Numbered from the stretch's first letter, positions 1 through 8,900 are shown. The stretch: DNA of 64,000 bases from an uncultured Blautia sp. (GCF_934424005.1 NZ_CAKRXI010000008.1:1-64000); one strand, 5' to 3'. The notes: generated by a model from the letters alone, not told the origin. A program made the numbers and translations.

Positions 1-276
1 TCCGATATCTGCCTCACCGGATATTACAGCCGTCATTGTCTTATCTGCTCCAAAACCAGTCACAAGTGTCAGATTCAACCCCTCATCTTTAAAATAGCCT
101 TCTTCGATTGCCACATACTGTGGTGCATAAAAGATGGAATGGGCTACTTCATTTAGTGTAACCTTGGTCAGTTTCTCATCTGTACCATCCTTCTTTGCAG
201 CAAACACTCCTAGCGGCAGTGCAGTCACTGACAGAACGACTGCTGCCGCCAGTGCGATCCATTTTTTATTTTTCAT
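1..276 (-). CDS. ABC transporter substrate-binding protein, NMT1/THI5-like (N-terminal part only)
   Basis: Only the first 92 codons lie in the window; the gene runs off the left edge. The start is ATG at 276 with AAAGGAG about 8 bases upstream. The product opens with a basic, hydrophobic signal peptide (KNKK followed by an Ala/Val/Leu-rich core ending near VFAA). It continues with VTLNEVAHSIFYAPQYVA, then EEGYFKDEGL and a GADKTM...SGEADIG stretch. This pattern is typical of NMT1/SsuA/ThiY-type binding proteins, which deliver thiamine precursors, sulfonates or related nitrogen/sulfur compounds to an ABC permease. The ligand cannot be told from the N-terminus. No lipobox cysteine is visible, so the anchoring mode is unclear. 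Confidence 0.8.
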   Translation of the reverse strand, partial: MKNKKWIALAAAVVLSVTALPLGVFAAKKDGTDEKLTKVTLNEVAHSIFYAPQYVAIEEGYFKDEGLNLTLVTGFGADKTMTAVISGEADIG

Positions 277-328
277 GCAGATACTCCTTTACCGACTTCT
301 TCTGTTAGAGTATGCAGAAAATAGAAGA

Positions 329-357
329 TTGTGAAGGCATTCATAATTTGTTATAAT
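329..357 (+). promoter_or_regulatory. Predicted sigma-A promoter for the DUF3786 gene
   Basis: A -35 box TTGTGA and a -10 box TATAAT are separated by exactly 17 bases, about 75 bases before the start codon of the downstream gene. The site lies between divergent genes. Confidence 0.55.
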
Positions 358-433
358 TTTCTGAAAGAATCACAGCTCACCATCTATCAGAAGAATTTCG
401 AAAATAATATTACTCAGACAAAGGGGCACTTAT

Positions 434-1072
434 ATGGAAAAAAATCTTACAGACAATTACGAAAAACAGATATATATCGGAAGAGATTTGTTTTTGAGAT
501 ATGATCAGGATATGCTGATAAAGAAATATAAATTAAAAAATGACCACGCATACCTGTACCTGAATTATATCGGAACAGAATATCGGATCAGCCGCTCAGA
601 TGGTTCCATCGAATATATGGCCAAAGGCATCTGGAAAATCTGCAAAGAATATTCAATTGTTATGACGATCTACGACCTGCTCTGCTACTCAGAAGATAAA
701 CCGCTTCCTCCGCTTACAGGACAATGGCAGCCTGTAACCAGATTTATTCCCACCGGAAGCAGCCCGTCCGGAGATGTGTTTACCCCTAAATATGAAGCAG
801 CATTCTCCGGCAAAGTAAATGTCGTCAGACAGGCTTGTCTCTGTCTAGGAGGGGAATTACAGAAACGCCTGGCCGGGGCTGATCTGACTTTTGAAATGCC
901 TGTTATGGGAGATTTCTCTGTGCTGTTCCAGTTCTGGGACGCTGATGAGGAATTCCCTGCAAAAATCTTATTGTTGTGGGATAAGGTATCCTTATCGTAT
1001 CTTCATTTTGAGACGACCTTTTATCTCCAGGGAGATTTACTGGAAGCGATATTGCAGAAAATCAATGCTTAA
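434..1072 (+). CDS. DUF3786 family protein of unknown function
   Basis: A 212-residue soluble protein with no signal peptide or membrane segment. The C-terminal third (FSVLFQFWDADEEFPAK, then LHFETTFYLQGDLLE) matches my recollection of DUF3786, a family common in anaerobic Firmicutes and often found near corrinoid or one-carbon genes. Its biochemical role is not established. The start ATG follows an AGGGGC purine stretch. A good promoter lies upstream and the next gene on this strand starts 737 bases later, so it is probably monocistronic. No corrinoid gene is visible nearby, so the context does not help with function. Confidence 0.75.
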   Translation: MEKNLTDNYEKQIYIGRDLFLRYDQDMLIKKYKLKNDHAYLYLNYIGTEYRISRSDGSIEYMAKGIWKICKEYSIVMTIYDLLCYSEDKPLPPLTGQWQPVTRFIPTGSSPSGDVFTPKYEAAFSGKVNVVRQACLCLGGELQKRLAGADLTFEMPVMGDFSVLFQFWDADEEFPAKILLLWDKVSLSYLHFETTFYLQGDLLEAILQKINA

Positions 1073-1105
1073 TCTTCCCGTAATATCCCTGATAAACCGT
1101 TGCCT

Positions 1106-1385
1106 CTATTGATCTATATCATCCAGTGTCATCTCACAATTGAATACTTCTATATGATGACGCACATTCGCATAAGTGCCCTGTACCATCATCGTTCCCA
1201 TAAAGTGCCAATGGAGAATGTTTCAGTCTTACTTCCACAATCTGTAATATGATCGGTGTATCCAGTTCTTCGGCTTCCTGGATTGCCCCTTTTACCATCT
1301 CCATATTTCCTACACTGAATGCGCCTACACCTCTTCGGTTACTCCTCGCATGCTCCAGCAATTTCTTCATCGTTACTAATGCCAT
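1106..1385 (-). pseudogene. Remnant of a class II ketose-bisphosphate aldolase
   Basis: The first 60 or so codons are a good class II aldolase N-terminus: MALVTMKKLLEHARSN, then GVGAFSVGNMEMVKGAI and LDTPIILQ. AAGGAG precedes the ATG. Near position 1200 the reading frame shifts. After LALYG the family continuation is found in the neighbouring frame (GTMMVQGTYANV), which soon diverges and stops at 1106. Nothing of the zinc-binding or phosphate-binding C-terminal two thirds remains. A full aldolase would have about 280 residues. It followed the MFS remnant, so the two were probably a small sugar-uptake and breakdown operon that has decayed. Confidence 0.75.
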
Positions 1386-1754
1386 CGTTCTGCTCCTTTC
1401 CAGTCACTTTCGTATGTTTCAGGTTATGTCCTAATATTGTAAGACAGATCAGTGCTATGACTGCAAACACTACGCCTGTTACAATACTACATGCATTCCA
1501 TATCCTTTTCCTGTGATAAATCCTGATAATGCCGGTGCCCCACAGGTTGCTATCACTATCCCAAGCATGACAAATCCGTAATTTTCTCCTGTATGTTCGA
1601 TTCCGAATAACGAACTTGTAAAGGAGGGAAAACTGCCCATGATACCACCATAGCGGCCATACATCAGGATGATCGCTGCTGTTACTGTATAAGTAAGCAC
1701 ATCAAAGCACGCAAAGCGTAGCAACTGTTTACCAACCTTGCCATGTTTCGACAA
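1339..1754 (-). pseudogene. Remnant of an MFS transporter (oxalate/formate antiporter-like), C-terminal part
   Basis: The readable segment contains YGRYGGIMGSFPSFTSSLFG and NYGFVMLGIVIATCGAPALS, the late transmembrane region of OFA-type major facilitator transporters. The N-terminal 250 to 300 residues are absent. The frame breaks near 1485: after GKGYGMHVVL it stops, but the neighbouring frame continues as another transmembrane stretch (IVTGVVFAVIALICLTILGH) and runs into the start of the aldolase remnant. Missing N-terminus plus frameshift means it is not functional. The promoter of the divergent DUF89 gene overlaps its upstream end, which suggests the 5' part was deleted. Confidence 0.7.
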
Positions 1755-1766
1755 AAGCTATATAAT
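1738..1766 (+). promoter_or_regulatory. Predicted promoter for the DUF89 gene
   Basis: TTGCCA and a perfect TATAAT are separated by 17 bases, ending about 43 bases before the start codon. It lies at the broken upstream end of the MFS remnant. Confidence 0.65.
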
Positions 1767-1808
1767 AGAAATTACCTGTATCAAATCATAATTTCAGGAG
1801 GTAACAGC

Positions 1809-2681
1809 ATGAAATTCAATCCATTCTGTATGTGCTGTGCTGTCAGCAAACAGGAACAGAATATCCGTTCCTTTCAGAACATGGACAAAAAGGTAGAATA
1901 TATGAAGAAAGTCATGGACCGTATGGCAAATATTGCAGAAGAAGACTGTGCCCCCAGCGTTTCTGTCGAATTAAAAAAAATGTTCCGTGATTTCTGGGAA
2001 CAGCCTATGGAAGACTATACTTCTGTCAAAAAAAAATACAATCAGCTTATGCTGGATATGGAAGCTTCTCTTGAAGAGACCATCCGGAATTCTGAAGATC
2101 CGCTGGAAACTGCACTTCTTTATGCCCGTATTGGCAACTATATTGATTTTGCAGCTCTGTCAAATGTAAATTCCGATACAGTTTTGTCTCTTCTCAAAGA
2201 AGACAATAAAGAACCTCTTAATGCACAGGAATACCTGCATTTTCGAAAGGACTTAAGCGCAGCCTCCCGCCTTGTCTATCTGACTGATAACTGCGGAGAA
2301 ATCGTTCTTGACAAACTGGTTATCATACTTCTTAAAGAACTCTGTCCGGAACTCGATATCACCGTAATCGTCAGAGGTTTTCCTGTTATCAATGATGCGA
2401 CAATGGAAGATGCACAGGATATAGGCCTTGCCGAACTGACCACAGTAATCGGAAATGGAAGCGAAGTCGGCGGCACCTGGCTTCCCCATATCAGCAGCGA
2501 AGCCCGTGAGGCACTTGAATCTGCTGATCTGATCATTGCCAAAGGACAGGGCAACTACGAAACGCTTCATGATTGTGGACTCAATATTTACTACCTGTTC
2601 CTGTGTAAATGTAAATGGTTCCAGTATCAGTTTAACGCAAAACCTCTGCAGGGTATGTTCATAAACGAGCGCCGTATTTGA
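1809..2681 (+). CDS. DUF89 (ARMT1-like) metal-dependent damage-control phosphatase
   Basis: A 290-residue cytosolic protein. The hallmarks of the DUF89 fold are present in order: TDNCGEIVLD (about residues 157-166), a GFPVINDATMEDA block, and KGQGNYETL. The Asp/Asn side chains in these blocks hold the divalent metal in characterised members. Family members hydrolyse phosphate esters of sugars or of damaged phosphometabolites; the substrate here is unknown. Cysteine-rich segments at both ends (FCMCCAV and LFLCKCKWF) are typical of the prokaryotic subgroup. The start at 1809 is chosen because AGGAGG lies eight bases upstream and the promoter is correctly placed; an in-frame ATG at 1743 lies within the promoter. 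Confidence 0.8.
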   Translation: MKFNPFCMCCAVSKQEQNIRSFQNMDKKVEYMKKVMDRMANIAEEDCAPSVSVELKKMFRDFWEQPMEDYTSVKKKYNQLMLDMEASLEETIRNSEDPLETALLYARIGNYIDFAALSNVNSDTVLSLLKEDNKEPLNAQEYLHFRKDLSAASRLVYLTDNCGEIVLDKLVIILLKELCPELDITVIVRGFPVINDATMEDAQDIGLAELTTVIGNGSEVGGTWLPHISSEAREALESADLIIAKGQGNYETLHDCGLNIYYLFLCKCKWFQYQFNAKPLQGMFINERRI

Positions 2682-2722
2682 CAGTTTGACCAAGCTTCCC
2701 GGGCTTTTCGTCAATCTGTCAA
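2678..2722 (+). terminator. Inverted repeat overlapping the DUF89 stop codon, possible weak terminator
   Basis: TTGACAG/CTGTCAA and an inner TTGAC/GTCAA pair form an interrupted 12-bp stem with an 18 to 20-base loop. No run of T follows on either strand, so it may be a weak terminator, a transcript-end stabiliser or an operator. Confidence 0.35.
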
Positions 2723-2837
2723 GAAACCTCCGAAATCTTTGTATGGTTCTTCTCTTTATTATCCGACACAAATTCAGTATACTGATAACAGTTCAAAACA
2801 CGAGCAAAACTCATACAATATTTTGGAGGGAAAAATA

Positions 2838-3929
2838 ATGGCAAGTTTATCTTTACAGCACATTAATAAAACATATCCAAATGGTTTCGAAGCCGTTAAA
2901 GACTTCAACCTTGAAATCGAAGACAAAGAATTCATCATTTTCGTAGGACCTTCCGGATGTGGTAAATCTACTACACTTCGTATGGTAGCCGGACTGGAAG
3001 AAATCACCAGCGGTACCTTAAAGATCGGCGATAAAGTTATGAACGATGTAGAGCCAAAAGACCGTGATATCGCAATGGTATTCCAGAACTACGCTCTGTA
3101 TCCTCATATGACCGTATATGATAACATGGCATTCGGACTGAAACTTCGTAAAGTTCCGAAAGATCAGATTGATAAAGCAGTTCGTGAAGCTGCAAGAATC
3201 CTTGACCTTGAGAAACTTCTTGATCGTAAACCGAAGGCTCTTTCCGGTGGACAGAGACAGCGTGTTGCTATGGGACGTGCTATCGTTCGTAATCCTAAGG
3301 TATTCCTTATGGATGAGCCTCTTTCCAACCTGGATGCTAAACTTCGTGTACAGATGCGTATCGAGATTTCCAAGATCCATCAGAGACTGGGTGCTACAAT
3401 CATCTATGTAACACATGACCAGACAGAGGCTATGACTCTTGGTACCAGAATCGTTGTTATGAAAGACGGTGTTGTTCAGCAGGTAGATACACCTCAGAAC
3501 CTGTATCAGAAACCAGGCAACCTGTTCGTAGCTGGATTCATGGGATCCCCGCAGATGAACTTCCTGGATGCTGAAATCAAAGAAAAAGGCTCCGATATCG
3601 TTGCAGTAATCGGAAAAGACGAACTGGTTGTTCCGGCTGCCAAGGCAAAAGCTCTTAAAGATGGCGGTTATGTAGGAAAAACAGTTGTTATGGGTATCCG
3701 TCCGGAAGATGTTGCAGACAAAGCTGACGGTTCCATGTCTTCTACTGTTAAAGTATATGAGCTTCTTGGTGCAGAAGTATTCCTGTACTTCGATGTAAAC
3801 GGAACTCAGATCACAGCTCGTGTTGATCCAGGCACAAAAGCAAAAACAGGTGATCCGGTTAAATTCGATTTCAATATGGAAAAAACTCATTTCTTTGACA
3901 AAGATACAGAACTGGTTATCACAAACTAA
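2838..3929 (+). CDS. msmK: Sugar ABC transporter ATP-binding protein, MsmK/UgpC type
   Basis: A 363-residue ATPase. Walker A is GPSGCGKST (residues 37-45), followed by a Q-loop in [12 protein letters not shown], the signature LSGGQRQR, Walker [15 protein letters not shown] and the H-loop [13 protein letters not shown]-type regulatory domain fills the last 120 residues. In Firmicutes such ATPases stand apart from permease genes and energise several carbohydrate importers, and no permease or binding protein adjoins this one. The start at 2838 follows TTGGAGGG. Many GAA, AAA, CGT and GGT codons suggest strong expression. A terminator follows, then a PucR-type regulator on the same strand. Confidence 0.93.
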   Translation: MASLSLQHINKTYPNGFEAVKDFNLEIEDKEFIIFVGPSGCGKSTTLRMVAGLEEITSGTLKIGDKVMNDVEPKDRDIAMVFQNYALYPHMTVYDNMAFGLKLRKVPKDQIDKAVREAARILDLEKLLDRKPKALSGGQRQRVAMGRAIVRNPKVFLMDEPLSNLDAKLRVQMRIEISKIHQRLGATIIYVTHDQTEAMTLGTRIVVMKDGVVQQVDTPQNLYQKPGNLFVAGFMGSPQMNFLDAEIKEKGSDIVAVIGKDELVVPAAKAKALKDGGYVGKTVVMGIRPEDVADKADGSMSSTVKVYELLGAEVFLYFDVNGTQITARVDPGTKAKTGDPVKFDFNMEKTHFFDKDTELVITN

Positions 3930-3946
3930 GATTCAATCAGAATATC

Positions 3947-3979
3947 AGACCCGGGGCGATTTACCCCGGGTCTTTTTTT
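3947..3979 (+). terminator. Rho-independent terminator after msmK
   Basis: A perfect 10-bp stem AGACCCGGGG/CCCCGGGTCT with a 7-base loop is followed by seven T. It stands between msmK and the regulator gene 30 bases further on. Confidence 0.93.
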
Positions 3980-4009
3980 CAGAAAACTATTTTCAGAAAG
4001 GATGGTTCA

Positions 4010-5089
4010 ATGTCAGTACAGAGAACACTACAAAAATATATGGACGACTGGAAACGCATCAGTCATTTCGATTTCTGTCTTCTTCAGGAAGATAATTCCA
4101 TTTTGGTCACCACCTGTGACCGACGCCTTCCAGCAGAATCCAAACTGGAAGAATTCCGAAACAGCACTGCTCTTTGTCTGTCAAATTCCACCTGCTGTCT
4201 CTACAAAATAACAGAAAAAAATGAACAGCTTCTTCTCATTGTGTGGGGAACCGGAGATTCTGTTTCCACGATTGGCGAACTGGCAGTCTGCCAGATTGAG
4301 AGTATCCTGGAAAGTTATGCCGAAAAAAATGACAAAAATGCCTTTATGCAGAAACTCCTCCTTGGAAATTATACAGATGTAGAAGCCTTTAACCGTGCAC
4401 GCAAACTTCATATTTCTTCCAGTGCAAGGAGAGCTGTCTTTCTCGTTGAAACCCGCCAGTCCAAAGATGAACACGCACTGGCTACCATCAAAAATATATT
4501 TTCCGCACGCACGCATGATTTCATCACTTTGATCGATGATCGTGGCATTATCGTCGTCCGTGAACTGACCTCTACAGAAACATATGAAGATCTGGAAGAC
4601 ATAGCACATATGCTTGTAGATATGCTGGGGACAGAAGCCATGACCCAGGCCTGGATTGCTTACAGCAACACGGCTGATGACCTGAAAGATCTTTCCAATG
4701 CATACAAAGAAGCTCGTACTGCACTTGAGATTGGTAAAATCTTCTATGCCGAACGCAATGTCTTCGGCTATCGCACTCTCGGTATTGGACGACTGATCTA
4801 CCAGCTTCCGGTTTCCATCTGTGAAATGTTCATCCAGGAAATTTTCGGAGATGAATCACTGGATTCCATCGACGGAGAGACACTGGCGATCATCCGTACT
4901 TTCTTTGAGAATAATCTGAATCTGTCAGAAACATCCAGACAGTTATATGTACACAGGAATACTCTTGTGTATCGTTTTGAAAAGATACAGAAACGGTTTG
5001 GATTGGATCTTCGAACCTTCGAAGATGCAATGACCTTTAAACTTGCCATGCTTGTGTCCCGGTATCTTCGATATCAGGCAAAAAACTGA
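4010..5089 (+). CDS. PucR/CdaR-type transcriptional regulator
   Basis: A 359-residue protein whose last 60 residues form the PucR C-terminal helix-turn-helix: an acidic FFENNLNLSETSRQLYVHR stretch, then NTLVYRFEKIQKRFGLDLR. The preceding 230 residues resemble the GGDEF-like middle domain of this family, which senses carbon or nitrogen metabolites by unknown means. AAAGGATGG precedes the start. The strong terminator only 30 bases upstream leaves no room for a separate promoter, so expression probably depends on read-through from msmK. The pairing suggests it responds to carbohydrate supply; its targets are not visible here. It converges with modC, 13 bases away. Confidence 0.82.
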   Translation: MSVQRTLQKYMDDWKRISHFDFCLLQEDNSILVTTCDRRLPAESKLEEFRNSTALCLSNSTCCLYKITEKNEQLLLIVWGTGDSVSTIGELAVCQIESILESYAEKNDKNAFMQKLLLGNYTDVEAFNRARKLHISSSARRAVFLVETRQSKDEHALATIKNIFSARTHDFITLIDDRGIIVVRELTSTETYEDLEDIAHMLVDMLGTEAMTQAWIAYSNTADDLKDLSNAYKEARTALEIGKIFYAERNVFGYRTLGIGRLIYQLPVSICEMFIQEIFGDESLDSIDGETLAIIRTFFENNLNLSETSRQLYVHRNTLVYRFEKIQKRFGLDLRTFEDAMTFKLAMLVSRYLRYQAKN

Positions 5090-5102
5090 AGCAGAGTCGT
5101 TT

Positions 5103-6152
5103 TTATTTCAGGAGCATCAGGTGTTCAGGTGGAAAGTATAAATATGGTGGAAGGTTCTCATCGTGATCATCCCGAAAACTTTTTTTCGGGCGCATCCACC
5201 AGAGAACTGCCCCATCTTCCATTCCCGGACTTTTCACCAGATACTGATGTTCAAAAGTTGTCTCCACATACTCTGCCGCTTCAAATGCCAGGCAGTTTTC
5301 TCCCGCTTCCTCCGAAGGACGAATCCAGTGACCGCGGATTGCAATATGTGTCATATCCGGTTCCACCTTCTGTTCTGTCCGAAGAGATATTCCCCAGTCC
5401 AGAGCAAATACCTGATGCTCTCCCAAACGTTCGATTCTTGAACTGTTTTTGCAGCCGGTCAGCCTTGCTGCTTCCAGAAGCTGTGGTTGTTCAAATAGTT
5501 TTCTGGTATCACCAAAGATCAGCGTCTTTCCATCTTTCAGAAGCATCAGTTCATTACAAAATCTGAAAGCCTCATCACGACTGTGTGTGACCATCAGCAT
5601 ATCTCCCTGATACTGTTTCAGAAACTCCTGCACATCTTTCTGTAACACATCCTTCAAATATCCGTCCAATGCAGAAAAAGGTTCATCCAGAAGAATCGCT
5701 TCTGGTTCACCGATCATCATTCTTGCAAGAGCAACCCGCTGCTGCTGTCCACCGGAAAGCTGCGCCGGATAATGGTTTTCCAGTCCCTCCAGCTGATATC
5801 TTTTCATAAAATCTCTGGCTTTTTCTTCCTTCTGGTCCTTTTCGCCACGATAACCACACAGAATATTATCTTTTACTGTCATTGTCGGAAACAATGCATA
5901 ATTCTGAAACAGGTACCCAATCCGACGCTCCTGCGGCTTCAGATTGATTTTCTTTTCTGAGTCAAAAACTGTTCTTCCATTGATTACGATCTTGCCTCTG
6001 TCCGGCGTCTCAATTCCTGCGATACAACGAAGTGTCATACTTTTCCCACTTCCAGATGCACCAAGGATTCCAGTTGCTGATGTATTGCTCTCAAACACTG
6101 ACTTGAGAGAAAAACCTTTAAAATTCTTTTCTATATTTACCTGTATTGCCAT
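5103..6152 (-). CDS. modC: Molybdate ABC transporter ATP-binding protein
   Basis: A 349-residue ATPase. Walker A is GASGSGKS (residues 31-38), the Q-loop lies in LFQNYALFPTMT, the signature is LSGGQQQR and Walker B is AILLDEPFSALD. The roughly 120-residue C-terminal extension is long but diverges from a classical Mop domain. With modA and modB just upstream it should energise molybdate (or tungstate) import. The start is taken as the ATG whose A is the last base of the modB stop codon (TGATG); AGAAGGTGG lies six bases before it. A GTG nine bases upstream is the alternative. Confidence 0.9.
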   Translation of the reverse strand: MAIQVNIEKNFKGFSLKSVFESNTSATGILGASGSGKSMTLRCIAGIETPDRGKIVINGRTVFDSEKKINLKPQERRIGYLFQNYALFPTMTVKDNILCGYRGEKDQKEEKARDFMKRYQLEGLENHYPAQLSGGQQQRVALARMMIGEPEAILLDEPFSALDGYLKDVLQKDVQEFLKQYQGDMLMVTHSRDEAFRFCNELMLLKDGKTLIFGDTRKLFEQPQLLEAARLTGCKNSSRIERLGEHQVFALDWGISLRTEQKVEPDMTHIAIRGHWIRPSEEAGENCLAFEAAEYVETTFEHQYLVKSPGMEDGAVLWWMRPKKSFRDDHDENLPPYLYFPPEHLMLLK

Positions 6153-6844
6153 CAGATCCACCTTCTACTCTTCATGCCCCGCCCTGAGACAATATTGATC
6201 AGTGCCACGATCACAAACGAGATCACTACGATTACCACAACCCAGAACCCGGCTATATCATAATTTCCAGCCGAAGTTTCTGCCGCGATTGCAACGGATA
6301 CTGTACGGGTCTTACCAAGAATGTTTCCCGCAAGCATGGAGGTCGCACCATACTCACCAATTGCTCTGGCAAATGCCAGAACAGTTCCTGATGCAATTCC
6401 CGGCGCAGCGGCCGGAACGATCACCTTCCAGAAGATTCTGCGGTCGCTCATTCCCAGTGTCTGTCCTGCATAGATCAGATTCACATCCACCTGTTCAAAA
6501 GCAGCCCTTGCATTTCGGTACATCAGTGGAAATGCAATCACTGCTGCAGCGATCACGCAGCCTTTCCATGTCTGTACCACTTTAAAATCAAAATTCTCCA
6601 TGAGAAATTTTCCGAAAGGTCTCCTGAGACTGAAGATCAACAGCAAAAAGAAACCAGCGACTGTCGGTGGAAGCACTAGCGGCATAGTCAGGATTCCATC
6701 CCATATCGCTCTCGATACCGGCTTCATCTTCATAATCTTACGTGCACAGAAAATTCCCAGAAAAAAGGCAATTGTCGTAGCCACTGCCCCGGTTTTTAAA
6801 GAAATCCACAATGGACTCCAGTTGATTTCCTGTAAAAATTCCAT
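6152..6844 (-). CDS. modB: Molybdate ABC transporter permease
   Basis: A 230-residue integral membrane protein with about six hydrophobic segments. It carries the EAA-type cytoplasmic loop that contacts the ATPase (LIYAGQTLGMSDRRIFWKVI followed by PAAAPGIASG). The LPLVLPPTVAGFFLL-like segment (here MPLVLPPTVAGFF) is typical of ModB/CysT permeases. AAAAGGAAAGAG precedes the ATG. It is separated from modA by a hairpin and coupled to modC by a one-base overlap. Confidence 0.92.
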   Translation of the reverse strand: MEFLQEINWSPLWISLKTGAVATTIAFFLGIFCARKIMKMKPVSRAIWDGILTMPLVLPPTVAGFFLLLIFSLRRPFGKFLMENFDFKVVQTWKGCVIAAAVIAFPLMYRNARAAFEQVDVNLIYAGQTLGMSDRRIFWKVIVPAAAPGIASGTVLAFARAIGEYGATSMLAGNILGKTRTVSVAIAAETSAGNYDIAGFWVVVIVVISFVIVALINIVSGRGMKSRRWI

Positions 6845-6868
6845 TCTTCTCTTTCCTTTTGCATGTAC

Positions 6869-6901
6869 AAAAAGGGGCTGACATATATGCCGCCCCTTTT
6901 G
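6869..6901 (-). terminator. Hairpin between modA and modB, probable partial terminator
   Basis: AAAAGGGGC and GCCCCTTTT form a 9-bp stem around a 13-base loop. On the coding (minus) strand the stem ends in five T. It sits between the binding-protein gene and the permease gene, where partial termination would keep binding protein in excess over membrane parts. Confidence 0.7.
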
Positions 6902-6915
6902 TATGTAGTTTATAA

Positions 6916-7797
6916 TTATTTAGCTTCTTCGGTAGTATCCGTTTCTTCGGTTTTGTCTGTCTTTGTATCTTCTGCAGCGTCATCTTTTTTATCATCTGCT
7001 TTGTATTCAGCAAATCCGTAATCTTCAAATACTTTCATAGCATCATCTGTCTGAAGATATGCAAGGAATGCATCCGCTGCTGTTTTTTCTTCATCAGATG
7101 CCTCAGCATCTACAGTAAGTCCTACCGGGTAAAGAACTGGTGTTTCCAGAGATCCTTCCGGAGCTTCTGCGATGATATCTACTTTATCTGCAACGGACGC
7201 CGCATCTGTTGCATATACGATACCGATTTCATTACTTCCTTCACTTACAGAAGCAAGTACATCTGTAACGTTCTTTCCTTCGTTGATCTCCATCTTGTTG
7301 ACCTCGTCTTCGATTCCAAGATTCTTAAAGATCTCACGGGAATACTGACCTACAGGAACATCCTCGCCTGCAAGTGCGATGTTCTTCGCATCTGTAATGT
7401 TTTCGAATCCTGTGACTTTGGTTTCTCCACCCTTGGGTTTGATCAGAACCACTTTATTTTCAAGAAGATCAACTACAGAATCTTTCTCTGCCAGTTCTTC
7501 ATCTACCAGAGCATCCATCTGTTTGGTTGCTGCTGAGAAGAAAACATCACATCTGGATCCCTCTTCAATCTGAGTCTGCAGTGTACCTGAACTGTCTGCA
7601 TTGAAAAAGATATTGACATCCGGATACTCTTCATTAAAATCTTTCTGGATCTCATCCATTGCATTTGCAAGGCTTGCGGCAATAAATACATACAGATCTC
7701 CGCTTGCATCCTCTGTTGTCGCAGCCTGTACACATCCTGCGCTCATTCCTGCTGCCATAGTACCAGCCAGCATTACAGCTAATATCTTTTTCTTCAT
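6916..7797 (-). CDS. modA: Molybdate-binding lipoprotein
   Basis: A 293-residue secreted protein. The signal peptide ends in a lipobox, SAGC, with the cysteine at residue 22, so it should be anchored on the outer face of the membrane. The mature part begins DLYVFIAASLANAMDEI, the ModA N-terminus whose Ser/Ala loop binds the oxyanion. Later family features are DADSSGTLQ-like (NADSSGTLQTQIEEG), DVFFSAA and PVGQYSREIF. An acidic tail of about 25 residues rich in Asp, Glu and Thr extends beyond the normal domain and may be a spacer or disordered end. It is the first gene of modABC. Confidence 0.93.
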   Translation of the reverse strand: MKKKILAVMLAGTMAAGMSAGCVQAATTEDASGDLYVFIAASLANAMDEIQKDFNEEYPDVNIFFNADSSGTLQTQIEEGSRCDVFFSAATKQMDALVDEELAEKDSVVDLLENKVVLIKPKGGETKVTGFENITDAKNIALAGEDVPVGQYSREIFKNLGIEDEVNKMEINEGKNVTDVLASVSEGSNEIGIVYATDAASVADKVDIIAEAPEGSLETPVLYPVGLTVDAEASDEEKTAADAFLAYLQTDDAMKVFEDYGFAEYKADDKKDDAAEDTKTDKTEETDTTEEAK

Positions 7798-7847
7798 GAA
7801 ATATCTCCCTTCTTTTCTCTCAAGTGTTGTTCAATATTCATGCTAAT

Positions 7848-7876
7848 ATTTTAACTGTAATAAAAATTCAAGTCAA
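7848..7876 (-). promoter_or_regulatory. Promoter of the modABC operon
   Basis: On the minus strand TTGACT and TAAAAT are separated by 17 bases, about 50 bases before the modA start codon. No convincing ModE-type operator was recognised. Confidence 0.75.
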
Positions 7877-7927
7877 TTTAACGCCTGCAATTTGCAATAG
7901 AAAATTTTTATAAAACCTCAAAATATT

Positions 7928-8806
7928 TTAGTAGTTCCAGTCATCACTGCCACTGTCATAGGAATCAGAATCATTTCCCTCATCAGCATAATCATCACTT
8001 CCGTCATCATAATCGTCACTGTCATCATAACTGCTGCCATCATCATAACCACTGTTATCCGAAGAACTACTGTCATAACTACTGTCATCACTGCTGTCGT
8101 CACTGCTGTTGTCATAGCTACTACTGTCCGAAGAGCCACTGTCATAACTACTGTCATCGCTGCTGTCATCACTACTGTAAGTTTCTGTATCACTGTCATC
8201 GGATTCATCAGAGGATGCTGTCTGCTGTGAGTTGCCCTTTGTATCTTTTTCAGACTTGTCTGCAAGACTTGTGTATGTAAGATATGCTGTGGAGCTTTCT
8301 TCATCATAAGCAAGAGATGCTTTTTCCATATCACTGAGATCAATGCTGTAAATCTGGTAAACATCTCCTTTTGCAGTAACGATCTTCATATCATATACAG
8401 TTGTAGTTGTTGTATCTGTTGATTCATCTGTACTGTCTGAAGAAACAGCTGTGTCATCCGGAGTATAGAACATCTGTACCTGTTCAGATGCTTTTACAGA
8501 AGCTTCTGCCGGAATCAGGTTCTTGCCCCAGTCATCCCCACCTGAAGTCATCAGATAAATTTCTCTGATATCATCCTCCAGCTTATTGGTCATATAAATA
8601 TATTTCGCCTGAGAAGTTTTAACTCCAATCACTTTCGGAGCCGGTGTGGATGTCGGTACCGGTGTTACTGTTACCGGAACTTCTGTCGGTGTCGGTGTTG
8701 CTGCCGGAGTCGGTGTCACTTCAACAACCGGTTTTGAAGAACCACATCCTGTAAAGGTAAGTATCATTGTCATGCCAAGTACGAGCATTATATGTTTTGC
8801 TTTCAT
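7928..8806 (-). CDS. Ser/Asp-rich lipoprotein of unknown function
   Basis: A 292-residue exported protein with a signal peptide ending in the lipobox TFTGC (cysteine at residue 21). A Thr/Pro/Val linker (PTPAATPTPTEVP) follows, then a domain of about 100 residues (VKTSQAKYIYMTNKLEDDIREIYL onward in outline) that I do not assign; it resembles small domains that sense or bind at the surface. The last 90 residues are almost only Ser, Asp, Gly and Tyr, in runs such as SSDDSSDDSSYD. The underlying DNA is a degenerate trinucleotide-like repeat and could vary in length by slippage. It is probably monocistronic, with its own promoter. Confidence 0.8.
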   Translation of the reverse strand: MKAKHIMLVLGMTMILTFTGCGSSKPVVEVTPTPAATPTPTEVPVTVTPVPTSTPAPKVIGVKTSQAKYIYMTNKLEDDIREIYLMTSGGDDWGKNLIPAEASVKASEQVQMFYTPDDTAVSSDSTDESTDTTTTTVYDMKIVTAKGDVYQIYSIDLSDMEKASLAYDEESSTAYLTYTSLADKSEKDTKGNSQQTASSDESDDSDTETYSSDDSSDDSSYDSGSSDSSSYDNSSDDSSDDSSYDSSSSDNSGYDDGSSYDDSDDYDDGSDDYADEGNDSDSYDSGSDDWNY

Positions 8807-8871
8807 TATTTACCATCCTCTCCGGTCTGAAGACCGTTCTATTTCATTTTTTATTTTCTATAGTTCTTTTT

Positions 8872-8900
8872 ATTATCCCATGTATGCTCTTAAAAGTCAA
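8872..8900 (-). promoter_or_regulatory. Promoter of the lipoprotein gene
   Basis: TTGACT and GATAAT on the minus strand with a 17-base spacer, about 65 bases before the start codon. The -35 box abuts the neighbouring repeat element. Confidence 0.65.

Noticed and set aside
7918..8364. 148-codon frame rich in Met, Thr and Val inside the lipoprotein gene
   Set aside because: It is an alternative reading frame of the Ser/Asp repeat tail; the annotated frame has the signal peptide, lipobox, promoter and ribosome binding site.
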